DNA from: Niabella yanshanensis
Lineage (GTDB): Bacteria; Bacteroidota; Bacteroidia; Chitinophagales; Chitinophagaceae
DNA length: 64,000 nt
Direction: 5' to 3'
NCBI RefSeq assembly: GCF_034424215.1
Contig: NZ_CP139960.1
Span: forward strand, 4,278,001-4,342,000
In this document: piece after piece, positions 7,299 to 16,138 of the stretch
Layout: each line of letters opens with the position of its first letter
Position numbering within the stretch: the stretch's first letter is position 1
Position numbers and translations under genes: made by a program
The notes under the pieces: model-generated
Told to the model about the DNA's origin: nothing
What the model saw: the letters and a program-made list of their open reading frames with translations, nothing else
The model's database searches: none

Positions 7299-9704
7299 TT
7301 ATTTGTTTTGCAGCGCTATGGTAAGCACTTCCTCCATCTTGTCTACGTAATGAAATTTTAATCCTTTAATAAAAGATGCTTCTACCTCCGCTACATCTTT
7401 TTCGTTTTGTGCGCACAGGATAATTTCTTTAAGTCCGGCGCGTTTAGCCGCCAGTATCTTTTCCTTGATACCACCAACCGGCAATACCTGCCCGCGTAAA
7501 GTTATTTCTCCGGTCATGGCCAGGAAGGGCTTGATTTTTTTGCCTGTCAGCGCCGACGCAATAGCGGTCATCATGGTAATACCTGCGCTGGGGCCATCCT
7601 TCGGAGTTGCTCCTTCCGGAACATGTATATGTATGCTTTTTTTGCCGAAAACAGCAGGATCTATATTATATTGAGCTGCATGCGACTTCAGGTAGCTTAA
7701 AGCGGTAGTAGCGCTTTCTTTCATCACGTTTCCCAGGTTACCTGTTAAGCTAAGATCTCCCTTGCCATCGCTCAGGCTGGCTTCAATAAACAGAATATCT
7801 CCACCCACATAGGTCCACGCCAGTCCCACGGCTACACCGGGAGTATTTACTGCCTTGTACAGATCGCTGCTATATTTGGGCTTGCCGAGTATCTGTTGCA
7901 GTTCCTCCGCCGACAGGGAGGTGTTCAATACTTCTTCCATGGCTATTTTTTTCGCCCTGTTACGCATAATGCTGGCTATCATTCTGTCCAGTTCACGTAC
8001 GCCGCTTTCCCGTGTATAGTCTGCAATCAGGCGTTCTAATACTTTATCGCCAATTTTGAAGCTGCTTTTAGGGATGCCATGCATTTCTTTCTGCTTGGGC
8101 ACCAGGTGGCGCTTGGCAATTTCTATTTTTTCTTCAATGGCATAGCCACTCAGGTTAATGATCTCTAATCTGTCTCTTAAAGCAGGCTGAATATTTTGCA
8201 GGTTATTAGCAGTGGCAATAAACAATACCTTACTCAGGTCATATTCCAGTTCCAGGTAATTATCATAAAAAGTATTGTTCTGTTCCGGATCTAAAACTTC
8301 CAGTAAAGCGCTGCTGGGGTCTCCCCTGAAATCGTTACCCACTTTGTCAATTTCATCCAATACAATCACCGGGTTGCTGCTCTTGGCCTTGCGTAAAGAT
8401 TGCAGTATACGGCCCGGCATAGCGCCAATATAGGTTTTACGATGCCCGCGTATTTCACTCTCATCATGCAGGCCACCCAGGCTTAAACGGATGTATTTAC
8501 GTCCCAGTGCGCTGGCGATACTTTTGCCCAAAGAAGTTTTTCCAATACCGGGAGGACCAAAAAAGCATAGTATCGGGCTCTTCATGTCTCCTTTCAACTT
8601 TAAAACAGCCAGGTATTCCAATATCCGCTCTTTGATCTTTGCCATACCATAGTGATCATTGTCCAGGGTTTTCTGCGCATTTTTCAGATCATACTGGTCA
8701 TCGGTATATTCGTTCCACGGCAGGTCCAGCATCAGGTCCACATGGTTGTACACTACTGAATAGTCGGGTGTGCTGGGGTGCATTCTTTCCAGCTTCTCGA
8801 TCCCTTTCTTGAAAGCTTCTTTAGCAGTAGCAGGCCAGTTCTTAAGTTCTGCCTTTTTCTGCATTTCTTTTATTTCCTGGGAGTTGGAATCACCGCCTAA
8901 TTCTTCTTTAATACTTTTAAGTTGCTGTTGAAGGAAATATTCGCGCTGTTGTTTATCAAGCTCCGTGCGGGTTTTGTTAGTTACTTTGTTTTTCAGTTCT
9001 ACAAACTGCAGCTCTTTTTGCAACAGTTCCATCAGGTTTACAGCACGCTGCTTGATATCTGTTAGTTCCAGGAGCTTTTGCTTCTCCTGAATAGAGGTAT
9101 TGAGGTTGCTGCTTACAAAGTGGATCAGGAAAACAGGGCTTTCAATGTTCTTAAGGATCAACGTTGCTTCGGAAGGCAGGTTGGGCGACTGCTGAATGAT
9201 ATTGGTAGCAATATCTTTTATATTGGATATATAGGCTTCAAAATCCCCGTCAGTAGGTACTTCGTTCTCGGTTACCCGGCTGGTCCTGGCTTTGAAATAG
9301 GGGTCTTCAGTAGTAATCTCGTCGATCGAAAACTTACTGCGGCCCTGTATAATAACAGTAGTGCCGCCATCAGGCATTTTGATCAGTTTAATGATTTTTG
9401 CGATCGACCCTATTTTTTCCAGGTCATCAATTCCCGGCTCCTCGATATTCGAATCTTTCTGGGCTACCACGCCTACCAGTTTATCACCCTTGTAGGCATC
9501 ATTTACAGCCTGGATGCTTTTGTCACGTCCAACCGTGATGGGTAAAACTACTCCCGGAAATAAAACGGTATTTCTAAGCGGTAGTATAGCTATTTCGTCA
9601 GGAATAATATCCTGGCTGTCGTCATTTTCATTTTCATTAAGCGGAAGTATCGGCATAAAATCCATATCATCTTCAGGCTTCAAAAACACTTTGCTAAAAT
9701 CCAT
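7299..9704 (-). CDS. lon: ATP-dependent endopeptidase Lon
   Basis: 801 residues, the usual length for LonA. It has an N-terminal substrate-binding domain (IAILPLRNTVLFPGVVLPI), a coiled middle, an AAA+ domain with Walker A GPPGIGKTS and Walker B VIVLDEIDK, and a C-terminal protease domain with the catalytic Ser in KDGPSAG and the Lys of the Ser-Lys dyad in VGGIKEKILAAKRAG. It degrades misfolded and regulatory proteins in the cytoplasm. It is a single gene with its own terminator. The start is an ATG at the head of MDFSKVFLKPEDD. Confidence 0.97.
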   Translation of the reverse strand: MDFSKVFLKPEDDMDFMPILPLNENENDDSQDIIPDEIAILPLRNTVLFPGVVLPITVGRDKSIQAVNDAYKGDKLVGVVAQKDSNIEEPGIDDLEKIGSIAKIIKLIKMPDGGTTVIIQGRSKFSIDEITTEDPYFKARTSRVTENEVPTDGDFEAYISNIKDIATNIIQQSPNLPSEATLILKNIESPVFLIHFVSSNLNTSIQEKQKLLELTDIKQRAVNLMELLQKELQFVELKNKVTNKTRTELDKQQREYFLQQQLKSIKEELGGDSNSQEIKEMQKKAELKNWPATAKEAFKKGIEKLERMHPSTPDYSVVYNHVDLMLDLPWNEYTDDQYDLKNAQKTLDNDHYGMAKIKERILEYLAVLKLKGDMKSPILCFFGPPGIGKTSLGKSIASALGRKYIRLSLGGLHDESEIRGHRKTYIGAMPGRILQSLRKAKSSNPVIVLDEIDKVGNDFRGDPSSALLEVLDPEQNNTFYDNYLELEYDLSKVLFIATANNLQNIQPALRDRLEIINLSGYAIEEKIEIAKRHLVPKQKEMHGIPKSSFKIGDKVLERLIADYTRESGVRELDRMIASIMRNRAKKIAMEEVLNTSLSAEELQQILGKPKYSSDLYKAVNTPGVAVGLAWTYVGGDILFIEASLSDGKGDLSLTGNLGNVMKESATTALSYLKSHAAQYNIDPAVFGKKSIHIHVPEGATPKDGPSAGITMMTAIASALTGKKIKPFLAMTGEITLRGQVLPVGGIKEKILAAKRAGLKEIILCAQNEKDVAEVEASFIKGLKFHYVDKMEEVLTIALQNK

Positions 9705-9893
9705 AATATTTATTTTTGAGACAAACTGTCATATAATAGCTTTATAACCATACCGGTTAAGCTCATATATGAAAGGGTATATTAAGCGGCAATATTAATG
9801 CCATGCCGCTTAATACCGAAAACTTGTCGCAGAAAAAAAAAGATTGGCGAAATGTTATAAAAGGAAGACCCGAAGGTAATGGACTGCTACTGC

Positions 9894-10478
9894 TTAAAAA
9901 GCTACTCCCACGCTTAGCTGGAGCGCCTGGTTTTTCCATTGGTCCTGATTGGTTACCTGGCTTACGTCGCTGAGCCCTATTACATAGCGGGCCGCTACTC
10001 TAAACGCGCTGATATGAAGGCTGGCGCCGCCCACCATGGAGAAATCGCCTTTTTTAAAGGCGTCCTTACCGTTATCGAGCAACTTTTTATCTTTATTCAT
10101 GATAATGCCAAATTGCGGACCCGCTTCAATATGTAAAGGGCCAAACAGGCGCATATTAACCAAAATAGGGATAGACAGGTAGTTGAGCTTGGCTTTTAAC
10201 TGGTCGTTTTTAAAGTTAGGAAGGGTATTCGTAAATGAGGTGTCGGTAGTAGCCGTTGTTTGCGAAAACAGCACCTCAGGGTTAATGCTGAATTTGTCGC
10301 CCAGGCCAATTTCGGCAAATCCACCCGCAAGGTAGCTATAGTTAAACTCTTCCTTAAAGCTTTTACCGGTAATTTTTCCGGCGTTAACACCCGCTTTTAC
10401 ACCAATATGAAACTGGGCCTTAACGGACAGGGTGGAGAATAAGGCTACTACAGCAATGATAAAGACACGGTTGGTCAT
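9894..10478 (-). CDS. Outer-membrane beta-barrel protein (PorT-like fold)
   Basis: 194 residues with a signal peptide (MTNRVFIIAVVALFSTLSVKAQ) followed by FHIGVKAGVNAGKI, the usual opening of the small 8-strand PorT/OMP_b-brl family of Bacteroidota. It contains alternating hydrophobic strands (FAEIGLGDKFSINPEVLFSQ; LNYLSIPILVNMRL; LHIEAGPQFGIIMN) and ends in a final aromatic strand LSVGVAF. No specific function can be assigned. It is transcribed alone, between lon and the metallophosphoesterase gene. Confidence 0.8.
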   Translation of the reverse strand: MTNRVFIIAVVALFSTLSVKAQFHIGVKAGVNAGKITGKSFKEEFNYSYLAGGFAEIGLGDKFSINPEVLFSQTTATTDTSFTNTLPNFKNDQLKAKLNYLSIPILVNMRLFGPLHIEAGPQFGIIMNKDKKLLDNGKDAFKKGDFSMVGGASLHISAFRVAARYVIGLSDVSQVTNQDQWKNQALQLSVGVAF

Positions 10479-10538
10479 TTGTTTTTAGTTTAGAGGGTGA
10501 GGTTTTAAAAAAACAAATGTAAGTTTTTTCGTGCTTGT

Positions 10539-11795
10539 CTACGCCAGTTCGATTACCGTAATTTCCGGAAGGATACCCACCCTGCCAGGATACCCTATGA
10601 AGCCGAATCCACGGTTCACATAAAGTTTTTGTTGCTGCTGTTCATATAAGCCGGCCCAATGTTTATATACATATTGTACCGGGCTCCACCTGAAACCGGG
10701 AATTTCAACGCCAAATTGCATGCCGTGGGTATGACCGCTTAAGGTGAGGTCGACATCGGTGAATTTTGTACTTACTTCGGTATCCCAATGTGAGGGGTCG
10801 TGGCTCATCAGTATCTTGAATGGGTAATTGCCTGCCCCCTGCATGGCTTTGGCAAGGCTTCCATAGCTGTGGAAACTGCCCCGGCCGCTGATGTTTTGTA
10901 CTCCAACCAGGCCAATGGTAGCATTGTCCTTTTCCAGGGGCAGGTGCTCATCCAATAACAGCCGCCAACCCATATCCGCGTGTATCTTTTTCAGTGCATC
11001 CAGGTTTTCAGCTTTCTCGGTTTGCGTTTTCCATTGTACATAGTCGCCATAATCGTGATTCCCCAATACCGAGTAAACGCCCATTGGAGCTTTGAGGCGG
11101 CCAAATATTTTCTGGTATTCACCCACTTCATCACTTTTGTTATTTACCAGGTCTCCGGTAAATAATATCAGGTCGGGGTTCTGGCTCAAAATAAGATCAA
11201 TGCCTTTGTTTACTGCCTTATAATTGGTGAAGCTGCCTGTATGGATATCGGAAATGTGCACAATTTTTAAACCCTTAAAAGCAGCGGGGAGGTTGGCAAA
11301 GGGGATTTTTATATTCTTTACCTGGTAATTGTATTTGTTGCTCAGGCCATAAATAAAAGAAGAAAACATGGTACCGCCGGAGATAATGCCCAGCCAGGTC
11401 AGGAATGACGATCTGGATATACGGTCACCGGTTGTACCTGCAATCTCACTAATTTCATTGTTAGGGGAAAATATTTTGCCGGCGATCCATTGCACCGCCC
11501 TGCGCAGGTCGTCTACAAAGAAGAATAATGCTCCTATTAATTTGCCCAGGAACAACGCAAATACCAACACAAAAAGAATGCTTCTCAGCGCCTTATGTTG
11601 CTCGCTGGCCTGGAAATAGGGTAGCACGAATATTAGTAAAATGAGCGCAATTGCTGAAAAAGCCCAATAAGCCACCGTAAAAATAAACCGGCCTTTGGTG
11701 CTGGAAACAAACAGTGACCGAACAGAAAAGAACACGTACAAATCGATCAGTATCATGGCAACTATAAGTATCCACCAGAAAGGCCCATTGCGCAT
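10539..11795 (-). CDS. Membrane-anchored metallophosphoesterase
   Basis: 418 residues. Several membrane helices occupy about residues 1-125, then a short linker, then a calcineurin-like phosphoesterase domain with HISDIHTG, FTGDLVNN, LGNHDYGD, MSHDPSHW and SGHTHGMQFG, the full set of di-metal ligands. This is the YkuE-like group. The domain probably faces the periplasm. The substrate is unknown (lipid-linked pyrophosphates or nucleotides are possible). A -7 element lies 23 nt upstream. Confidence 0.88.
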   Translation of the reverse strand: MRNGPFWWILIVAMILIDLYVFFSVRSLFVSSTKGRFIFTVAYWAFSAIALILLIFVLPYFQASEQHKALRSILFVLVFALFLGKLIGALFFFVDDLRRAVQWIAGKIFSPNNEISEIAGTTGDRISRSSFLTWLGIISGGTMFSSFIYGLSNKYNYQVKNIKIPFANLPAAFKGLKIVHISDIHTGSFTNYKAVNKGIDLILSQNPDLILFTGDLVNNKSDEVGEYQKIFGRLKAPMGVYSVLGNHDYGDYVQWKTQTEKAENLDALKKIHADMGWRLLLDEHLPLEKDNATIGLVGVQNISGRGSFHSYGSLAKAMQGAGNYPFKILMSHDPSHWDTEVSTKFTDVDLTLSGHTHGMQFGVEIPGFRWSPVQYVYKHWAGLYEQQQQKLYVNRGFGFIGYPGRVGILPEITVIELA

Positions 11796-11817
11796 ATTGA
11801 ATATATTATTTTGTCAT

Positions 11818-11825
11818 CAAACGTA
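11818..11825 (-). promoter_or_regulatory. -7 element of the metallophosphoesterase gene
   Basis: Reads TACGTTTG on the minus strand, matching TAnnTTTG. A start near 11813 would leave an 18-nt leader. No clear -33 TTG is seen. The rest of the 295-bp gap up to parA is AT-rich and holds only the parA -7 element. Confidence 0.5.
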
Positions 11826-12021
11826 CATCAAATTTTTTATTCATGAATTACACATAAGATGAACAAAAAATAGGTGGAATTTCTTCCCGGCCAGCAGGCT
11901 TACAGGAGAAAATCGCAGAATTATATACTGGTAGACGTTTTAAGAAGGAAATCCCTTTAAATAATAACGAAGAAGTACGATCCGGAGGACACAATCTAAT
12001 TAACAGTTGACCCAAAAAGTT

Positions 12022-12029
12022 TACATTTG
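12022..12029 (+). promoter_or_regulatory. -7 element of parA
   Basis: TACATTTG matches TAnnTTTG, 61 nt upstream of the parA ATG. The nearest TTG (12007-12009) is only 12 bp away, too close for the consensus spacer, so the -33 part is weak. Confidence 0.5.
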
Positions 12030-12090
12030 CGTTTCGCCGCGATCGGTGAGTTTTTTCACTTTATTAATCTTTATTCGCGGGTAAGAAATT

Positions 12091-12891
12091 ATGGCAAAAA
12101 TAATTGGAGTTGCAAACCAAAAAGGTGGTGTAGGTAAAACCACAACTGCTATAAACCTGGCTGCCAGTTTTGCAGTGCTGGAATATAGAACGTTGCTGGT
12201 AGATGCTGATCCACAGGCAAATAGCACCACGGGGGTGGGTTTTGATCTGCAAAATATAACGCAGAGCCTCTACGACTGTATGGCCAATCAAACCCCGGCT
12301 CAAAACGTTATACTGAAAAGCGACATTCCCAACCTGGATCTGATTCCTTCGCATATTGACCTGGTGGGAGCTGAAATAGAAATGATCAATTATCCCAACA
12401 GGGAAACGGTGCTGAAGGAAATTCTGGCGGCGGTACAGGATAATTATGATTTTATCGTGATCGATTGCTCTCCGTCCTTAGGCTTAATCACCGTAAATGC
12501 TTTAACTGCTGCCCAGTCGGTGGTAGTGCCGGTTCAATGTGAGTTTTTTGCCCTGGAGGGACTAGGAAAGTTATTGAATACTATTAAGATCGTACAAAGC
12601 CGCCTTAATATGGATCTGAAGATTGAGGGGATATTGATGACTATGTATGATGCCCGTCTGCGTTTATGCAACCAGGTGGTGAACGAGGTACGCCGGCATT
12701 TTGATGAATTAGTGTTTAGCACGATTATTCATCGGAATTCCAAACTGAGCGAGGCGCCCAGCTTTGGCAAGCCGGTAATTTTGTACGATGGCAATAGTAA
12801 GGGCTCGGTTAACTACTTAAACCTGGCTAAAGAGATCTTACAAAAGAATAACCTTACAAAAATTCCAAACGAGGAGAAAATATTAGAATAA
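12091..12891 (+). CDS. parA: Chromosome-partitioning ATPase ParA (Soj)
   Basis: 266 residues. The deviant Walker A KGGVGKTTTAINLA is at about residues 10-23, DADPQANSTTG follows, and Walker B is FIVIDCSPSLG. It is a cytoplasmic MinD/ParA-type ATPase that binds DNA non-specifically and moves ParB-parS complexes during segregation. It is followed by parB, as is usual for chromosomal par loci. The 77-nt gap between them is filled by an inverted array of 8-nt units. I found no copy of the classical parS 16-mer in this window. Confidence 0.96.
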   Translation: MAKIIGVANQKGGVGKTTTAINLAASFAVLEYRTLLVDADPQANSTTGVGFDLQNITQSLYDCMANQTPAQNVILKSDIPNLDLIPSHIDLVGAEIEMINYPNRETVLKEILAAVQDNYDFIVIDCSPSLGLITVNALTAAQSVVVPVQCEFFALEGLGKLLNTIKIVQSRLNMDLKIEGILMTMYDARLRLCNQVVNEVRRHFDELVFSTIIHRNSKLSEAPSFGKPVILYDGNSKGSVNYLNLAKEILQKNNLTKIPNEEKILE

Positions 12892-12963
12892 GTTAACAAG
12901 TTGAAGGGTTGATAAGTTGAAAAGGATAAACCTGTGAACTTTTAAACCTGTCAACATATCAAC
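12892..12963. repeat. Inverted array of nine 8-nt units between parA and parB
   Basis: The 72 bases directly after the parA stop divide into nine 8-mers. The first four follow GTTRANNN (for example GTTGAAGG at 12900-12907). A central unit is at 12924-12931. The last four follow NNNTSAAC or NNNTAAAC, the reverse complement of the first type (for example CTGTCAAC at 12948-12955). The transcript could fold into an imperfect hairpin. The array ends 5 nt before the parB ATG. Function unknown. Confidence 0.75.
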
Positions 12964-12968
12964 TAAAA

Positions 12969-13886
12969 ATGGCTACACAAAAATCGAATAAAGACGCACT
13001 AGGAAAAGGTATCCGTTCGCTGCTGGGCAGTATTGACGCGGAGTTGAAAAGTGGTACCGGGGATCTAAAAAAAACAGTAGTAGAGGCAGCAACTAATATT
13101 TCCAAGATACCTGTGTCGGAAATAGAGACGAATCCTAAGCAACCGCGTACTGATTTTGATGAGCAGGCATTACAGGAGTTGGCTCAATCGATCAGGATCC
13201 ATGACATCATTCAGCCGCTTACCGTTTCCAAAATGGCAAACGGCAAATACAGGTTGATTGCGGGTGAGCGCCGCCTGCGTGCTTCAAAAATAGCGGGGTT
13301 AAAAGAAGTGCCGGCTTATATAAGGCAGGCCAATGATGCCGAGTTGCTGGAGCTGGCCCTGCTGGAGAATTTACAACGCGAAGATCTCAATGCGGTAGAA
13401 GTAGCTTTAAGCTACAAACGTATGATGGACGAGCTGGAATACACGCAGGACCAGGTTGCGGAGAGAATGGGTAAGGACCGGAGCACGGTTGCCAATTTTA
13501 TCAGGTTGCTGAAGCTGCCGCCCGATATTCAGCTGGCAGTGAGAAGCAGCGTCATTTCAATGGGCCATGCACGTGCGTTGATCAATGTAGATACAGTAGA
13601 CAGGCAGTTATTCATATATAAAGAAATTAAAGAAAAAGGATTGTCTGTAAGGCAAACCGAAGAGCTCGTAAGAAACCTTTATAAAGAAAGCGGCGCAGCG
13701 AAGAAGCCGGCCAAAAGCAGCTTGTCAGCCCCGTTTCAGCGTATTGAGGATAAACTGGCAACTCAGTTTGATACGCGTGTAAAGTTGAAACATAGCTCCA
13801 AGGGCAACGGGCAGATTACCTTTGATTATTATTCCGTAGAAGAGCTCAATAAGCTGTTGCAAAACTTTAACGTGTCTATCGACTAA
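12969..13886 (+). CDS. parB: Chromosome-partitioning protein ParB
   Basis: 305 residues. The order is: a flexible N-terminal tail opening LGKGIRSLLG (the typical ParB/Spo0J box that stimulates ParA); the ParB/Srx CTPase domain with NPKQPRTDF and GERRLRASKIAG; an HTH domain (YTQDQVAERMGKDRSTVANFIRLL; SMGHARALI); and a C-terminal dimerisation part. It binds parS and spreads as a CTP-dependent clamp. It forms an operon with parA; DUF5683 and dapB follow, an arrangement common in Bacteroidota. Confidence 0.95.
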   Translation: MATQKSNKDALGKGIRSLLGSIDAELKSGTGDLKKTVVEAATNISKIPVSEIETNPKQPRTDFDEQALQELAQSIRIHDIIQPLTVSKMANGKYRLIAGERRLRASKIAGLKEVPAYIRQANDAELLELALLENLQREDLNAVEVALSYKRMMDELEYTQDQVAERMGKDRSTVANFIRLLKLPPDIQLAVRSSVISMGHARALINVDTVDRQLFIYKEIKEKGLSVRQTEELVRNLYKESGAAKKPAKSSLSAPFQRIEDKLATQFDTRVKLKHSSKGNGQITFDYYSVEELNKLLQNFNVSID

Positions 13887-13927
13887 CTTTAACGTGTCAA
13901 TAGATTAATCTGTATTTTATTTGCACC

Positions 13928-14623
13928 ATGCATGTAGTTACAAAACTTTTTCTTTCTGCTTTATTATACACACTATTGCAGGTGGGTGGTGCCCATGCGC
14001 AAACTGTTGATACCACAGTTGCACGTCAGTTAATGGCTGCAAAGGACTCTGTACCAAAGCCCACTATTAAAAACCCCGCTTTCAGGGAAACAGATAGCGC
14101 CAAGCTAAGAGACCCCAATGCCCGCATCCCGAGGGTAGCGGCAATCAGGTCTGCTATTCTGCCAGGCTGGGGGCAGATCTATAATAAGAAGCTCTGGTAT
14201 GTAAAAGTACCGGTTATCTATGCCGCGTTGGGTATTACCGGTGGCATATTCGTTAACAATATAACCTGGTATAACCGTACCAAATATGCATACCGGGTCG
14301 CCATCAACATACAGCAGGGGAAAGATTCATTGACAGGTGCTGCATATGGCAAGGTGTATGAAAGCCTGAAGCGCGTTTTTTTTGAGGGAAGCCAGGGCAT
14401 TCAGCCGGAGTATTTACGTACTAACAGGGACTATTTCAGGAAAAATGTGGACTATGCAGCCATCTATTTTGTTATTGCATGGGGCCTAAATGTGGTGGAA
14501 GCTGCAGTGGGGGCTCATTTGAGCAGCTTTGATGTATCTCCCGACCTGACGTTTAAAATACACCCCGGCTACAGTGAAATGGCGCAAACAGCAGGCATTA
14601 GTTTGGTATTAAAAGTTAAATAA
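13928..14623 (+). CDS. DUF5683 family membrane protein (copy 1)
   Basis: 231 residues with an N-terminal signal peptide (to GGAHAQ), a low-complexity stretch, then the family core RVAAIRSAILPGWGQIYNKK, a hydrophobic segment (VPVIYAALGITGGIFV) and a second one near YAAIYFVIAWGLNVVEAAVGAHL. The function of the family is unknown. It sits directly after parB. A close relative with the same core lies on the other side of dapB, so the pair arose by duplication. Confidence 0.8.
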   Translation: MHVVTKLFLSALLYTLLQVGGAHAQTVDTTVARQLMAAKDSVPKPTIKNPAFRETDSAKLRDPNARIPRVAAIRSAILPGWGQIYNKKLWYVKVPVIYAALGITGGIFVNNITWYNRTKYAYRVAINIQQGKDSLTGAAYGKVYESLKRVFFEGSQGIQPEYLRTNRDYFRKNVDYAAIYFVIAWGLNVVEAAVGAHLSSFDVSPDLTFKIHPGYSEMAQTAGISLVLKVK

Positions 14624-14651
14624 ACCCGGCTATAAAATATTAATTGAAATT

Positions 14652-15368
14652 ATGAAGATTGCATTGATCGGCTATGGTAAAATGGGGAAAGCCATTGAAG
14701 CCATTGCACTGGAAAGAGGACATGAGATTGTTTTAAAGATAGATGAGAGTAATATCGCAGATTTTAATCAGGAAAATATAGCGAAGGCAGATGTTGCCAT
14801 TGAGTTCACCGGACCGCATACCGCTTATGAAAATATCAGGAAGTCAATTGAGTTGGGAGTGCCTCTTGTAAGCGGGTCCACCGGTTGGCTGGATCAAATG
14901 CCGGAGATTGAACAATTATGTTCAGATGCCAACGGGGCCTTTATCTATGCCAGTAATTTTAGTGTGGGGGTGAATTTATTTTTTGAGCTGAATAAAAAGC
15001 TGGCAGCATTAATGCATCCTCATAAAGAATATAATGTGTCTTTAGAGGAAATACATCACACTCAAAAACGGGATGCGCCCAGCGGAACCGCCATTACATT
15101 AGCCGAGGGAGTAATGGAGACCTACCAGGCAATGACGAAGTGGGTAAATGATGTAACGCCTCAACCCGGTGAACTGTTGATTGTTAGTAAAAGGATTGAT
15201 CCTGATCCCGGTACGCATACGATCCGTTATTCTTCAGAGATCGATGATATCACCATTACGCATTCAGCTCATAGCCGAAAAGGATTTGCTCTCGGTGCCG
15301 TAGTAGCAGCAGAATTCCTGAAAGATAAAAAAGGAATTTTTACGATGAAAGAGGTGTTGGGTTTGTAA
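14652..15368 (+). CDS. dapB: 4-hydroxy-tetrahydrodipicolinate reductase DapB
   Basis: 238 residues. The N-terminal Rossmann motif GYGKMGKAIE binds NAD(P)H. FTGPHTAYENI and GSTGW follow; the signature LEEIHHTQKRDAPSGTA (about residues 130-146) carries the catalytic His and Lys. It makes tetrahydrodipicolinate in the lysine/diaminopimelate pathway, in the cytoplasm. It is slightly short compared with E. coli DapB (273), as is normal in Bacteroidota. It lies between two DUF5683 genes and is followed by a terminator. Confidence 0.95.
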   Translation: MKIALIGYGKMGKAIEAIALERGHEIVLKIDESNIADFNQENIAKADVAIEFTGPHTAYENIRKSIELGVPLVSGSTGWLDQMPEIEQLCSDANGAFIYASNFSVGVNLFFELNKKLAALMHPHKEYNVSLEEIHHTQKRDAPSGTAITLAEGVMETYQAMTKWVNDVTPQPGELLIVSKRIDPDPGTHTIRYSSEIDDITITHSAHSRKGFALGAVVAAEFLKDKKGIFTMKEVLGL

Positions 15369-15390
15369 AACATATATTGGCAGAATTGGA

Positions 15391-15421
15391 AACGCGCTAC
15401 TTTGTAGGGCGTTTTTATTTT
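15391..15421 (+). terminator. Intrinsic terminator of dapB
   Basis: AACGCGCTAC and GTAGGGCGTT pair with one mismatch around a 3-nt loop and are followed by a T-rich run. Confidence 0.7.
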
Positions 15422-15521
15422 TATTGAAATGATGTTAAGCATAAGACAGTGTTTTGTTAAAGAGCATGGAGGTAAGGCCACTTTAACTTAGCATAAAGTA
15501 TTTGTACATTTTATTTGTTAC

Positions 15522-16118
15522 ATGTACACAAAAACAAGACTAACCCTTACCGTTGTAGCATTGCTACTTCTACCGTATTTGCTAATAGCTCAACACAAAG
15601 ACAGCGGGTTTAAAACCAAAAAAGAACGCATACCGCATAAGGCGGCCATTCGCTCGGCCATTTTGCCCGGCTGGGGACAGGTGTATAATAGAAAAGCATG
15701 GAAGGTGCCGGTTGTTTACAGCGCATTGGGTTTCACCGGCGGTTTGTTGATCTCTTATCTTAACTGGTACAAAAAATTTCAGACAGGCGTTAGGGTTGGT
15801 AATTATTTAATGAGTGATGGCAGTTATCGCAAAGATTCAACCGGTTATTTCGCATTGGATCGGGTAGTAAAGTTATATCTGGGTAATGGGCAGGGACTTG
15901 AAACGTTAAAAAGTATTCGGGATGATTCAAGGAAGAATATGGTTTATTCGGGTATATACTTTCTAGTTGCCTGGGGGTTGAATGTCGTAGATGCAACGGT
16001 TGATGCCCATTTAAGTCGTTTTGATGTATCAGACGATCTTACATTCGGTATACGACCTTCTATTGATATAGCTTCGCGTACTGCAGGTTTGAGTGTAGTG
16101 CTGAAAACAAATAACTGA
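15522..16118 (+). CDS. DUF5683 family membrane protein (copy 2)
   Basis: 198 residues: a signal peptide (LTLTVVALLLLPYLLIAQ), then KAAIRSAILPGWGQVYNRKAWKVPVVYSALGFTGG in two blocks nearly identical to copy 1, and YSGIYFLVAWGLNVVDATVDAHL near the end. It lacks most of the low-complexity linker of copy 1. In related genomes the gene after dapB is often lepB (recalled, not checked). Here a DUF5683 copy takes that place, separated from dapB by a terminator. Confidence 0.78.
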   Translation: MYTKTRLTLTVVALLLLPYLLIAQHKDSGFKTKKERIPHKAAIRSAILPGWGQVYNRKAWKVPVVYSALGFTGGLLISYLNWYKKFQTGVRVGNYLMSDGSYRKDSTGYFALDRVVKLYLGNGQGLETLKSIRDDSRKNMVYSGIYFLVAWGLNVVDATVDAHLSRFDVSDDLTFGIRPSIDIASRTAGLSVVLKTNN

Positions 16119-16138
16119 TCTATCCAAAACCAAGACTA

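Noticed and set aside
12001-13886. A parS site near parAB
   Set aside because: No match to the 16-bp TGTTTCACGTGAAACA-type sequence was seen in the par region.
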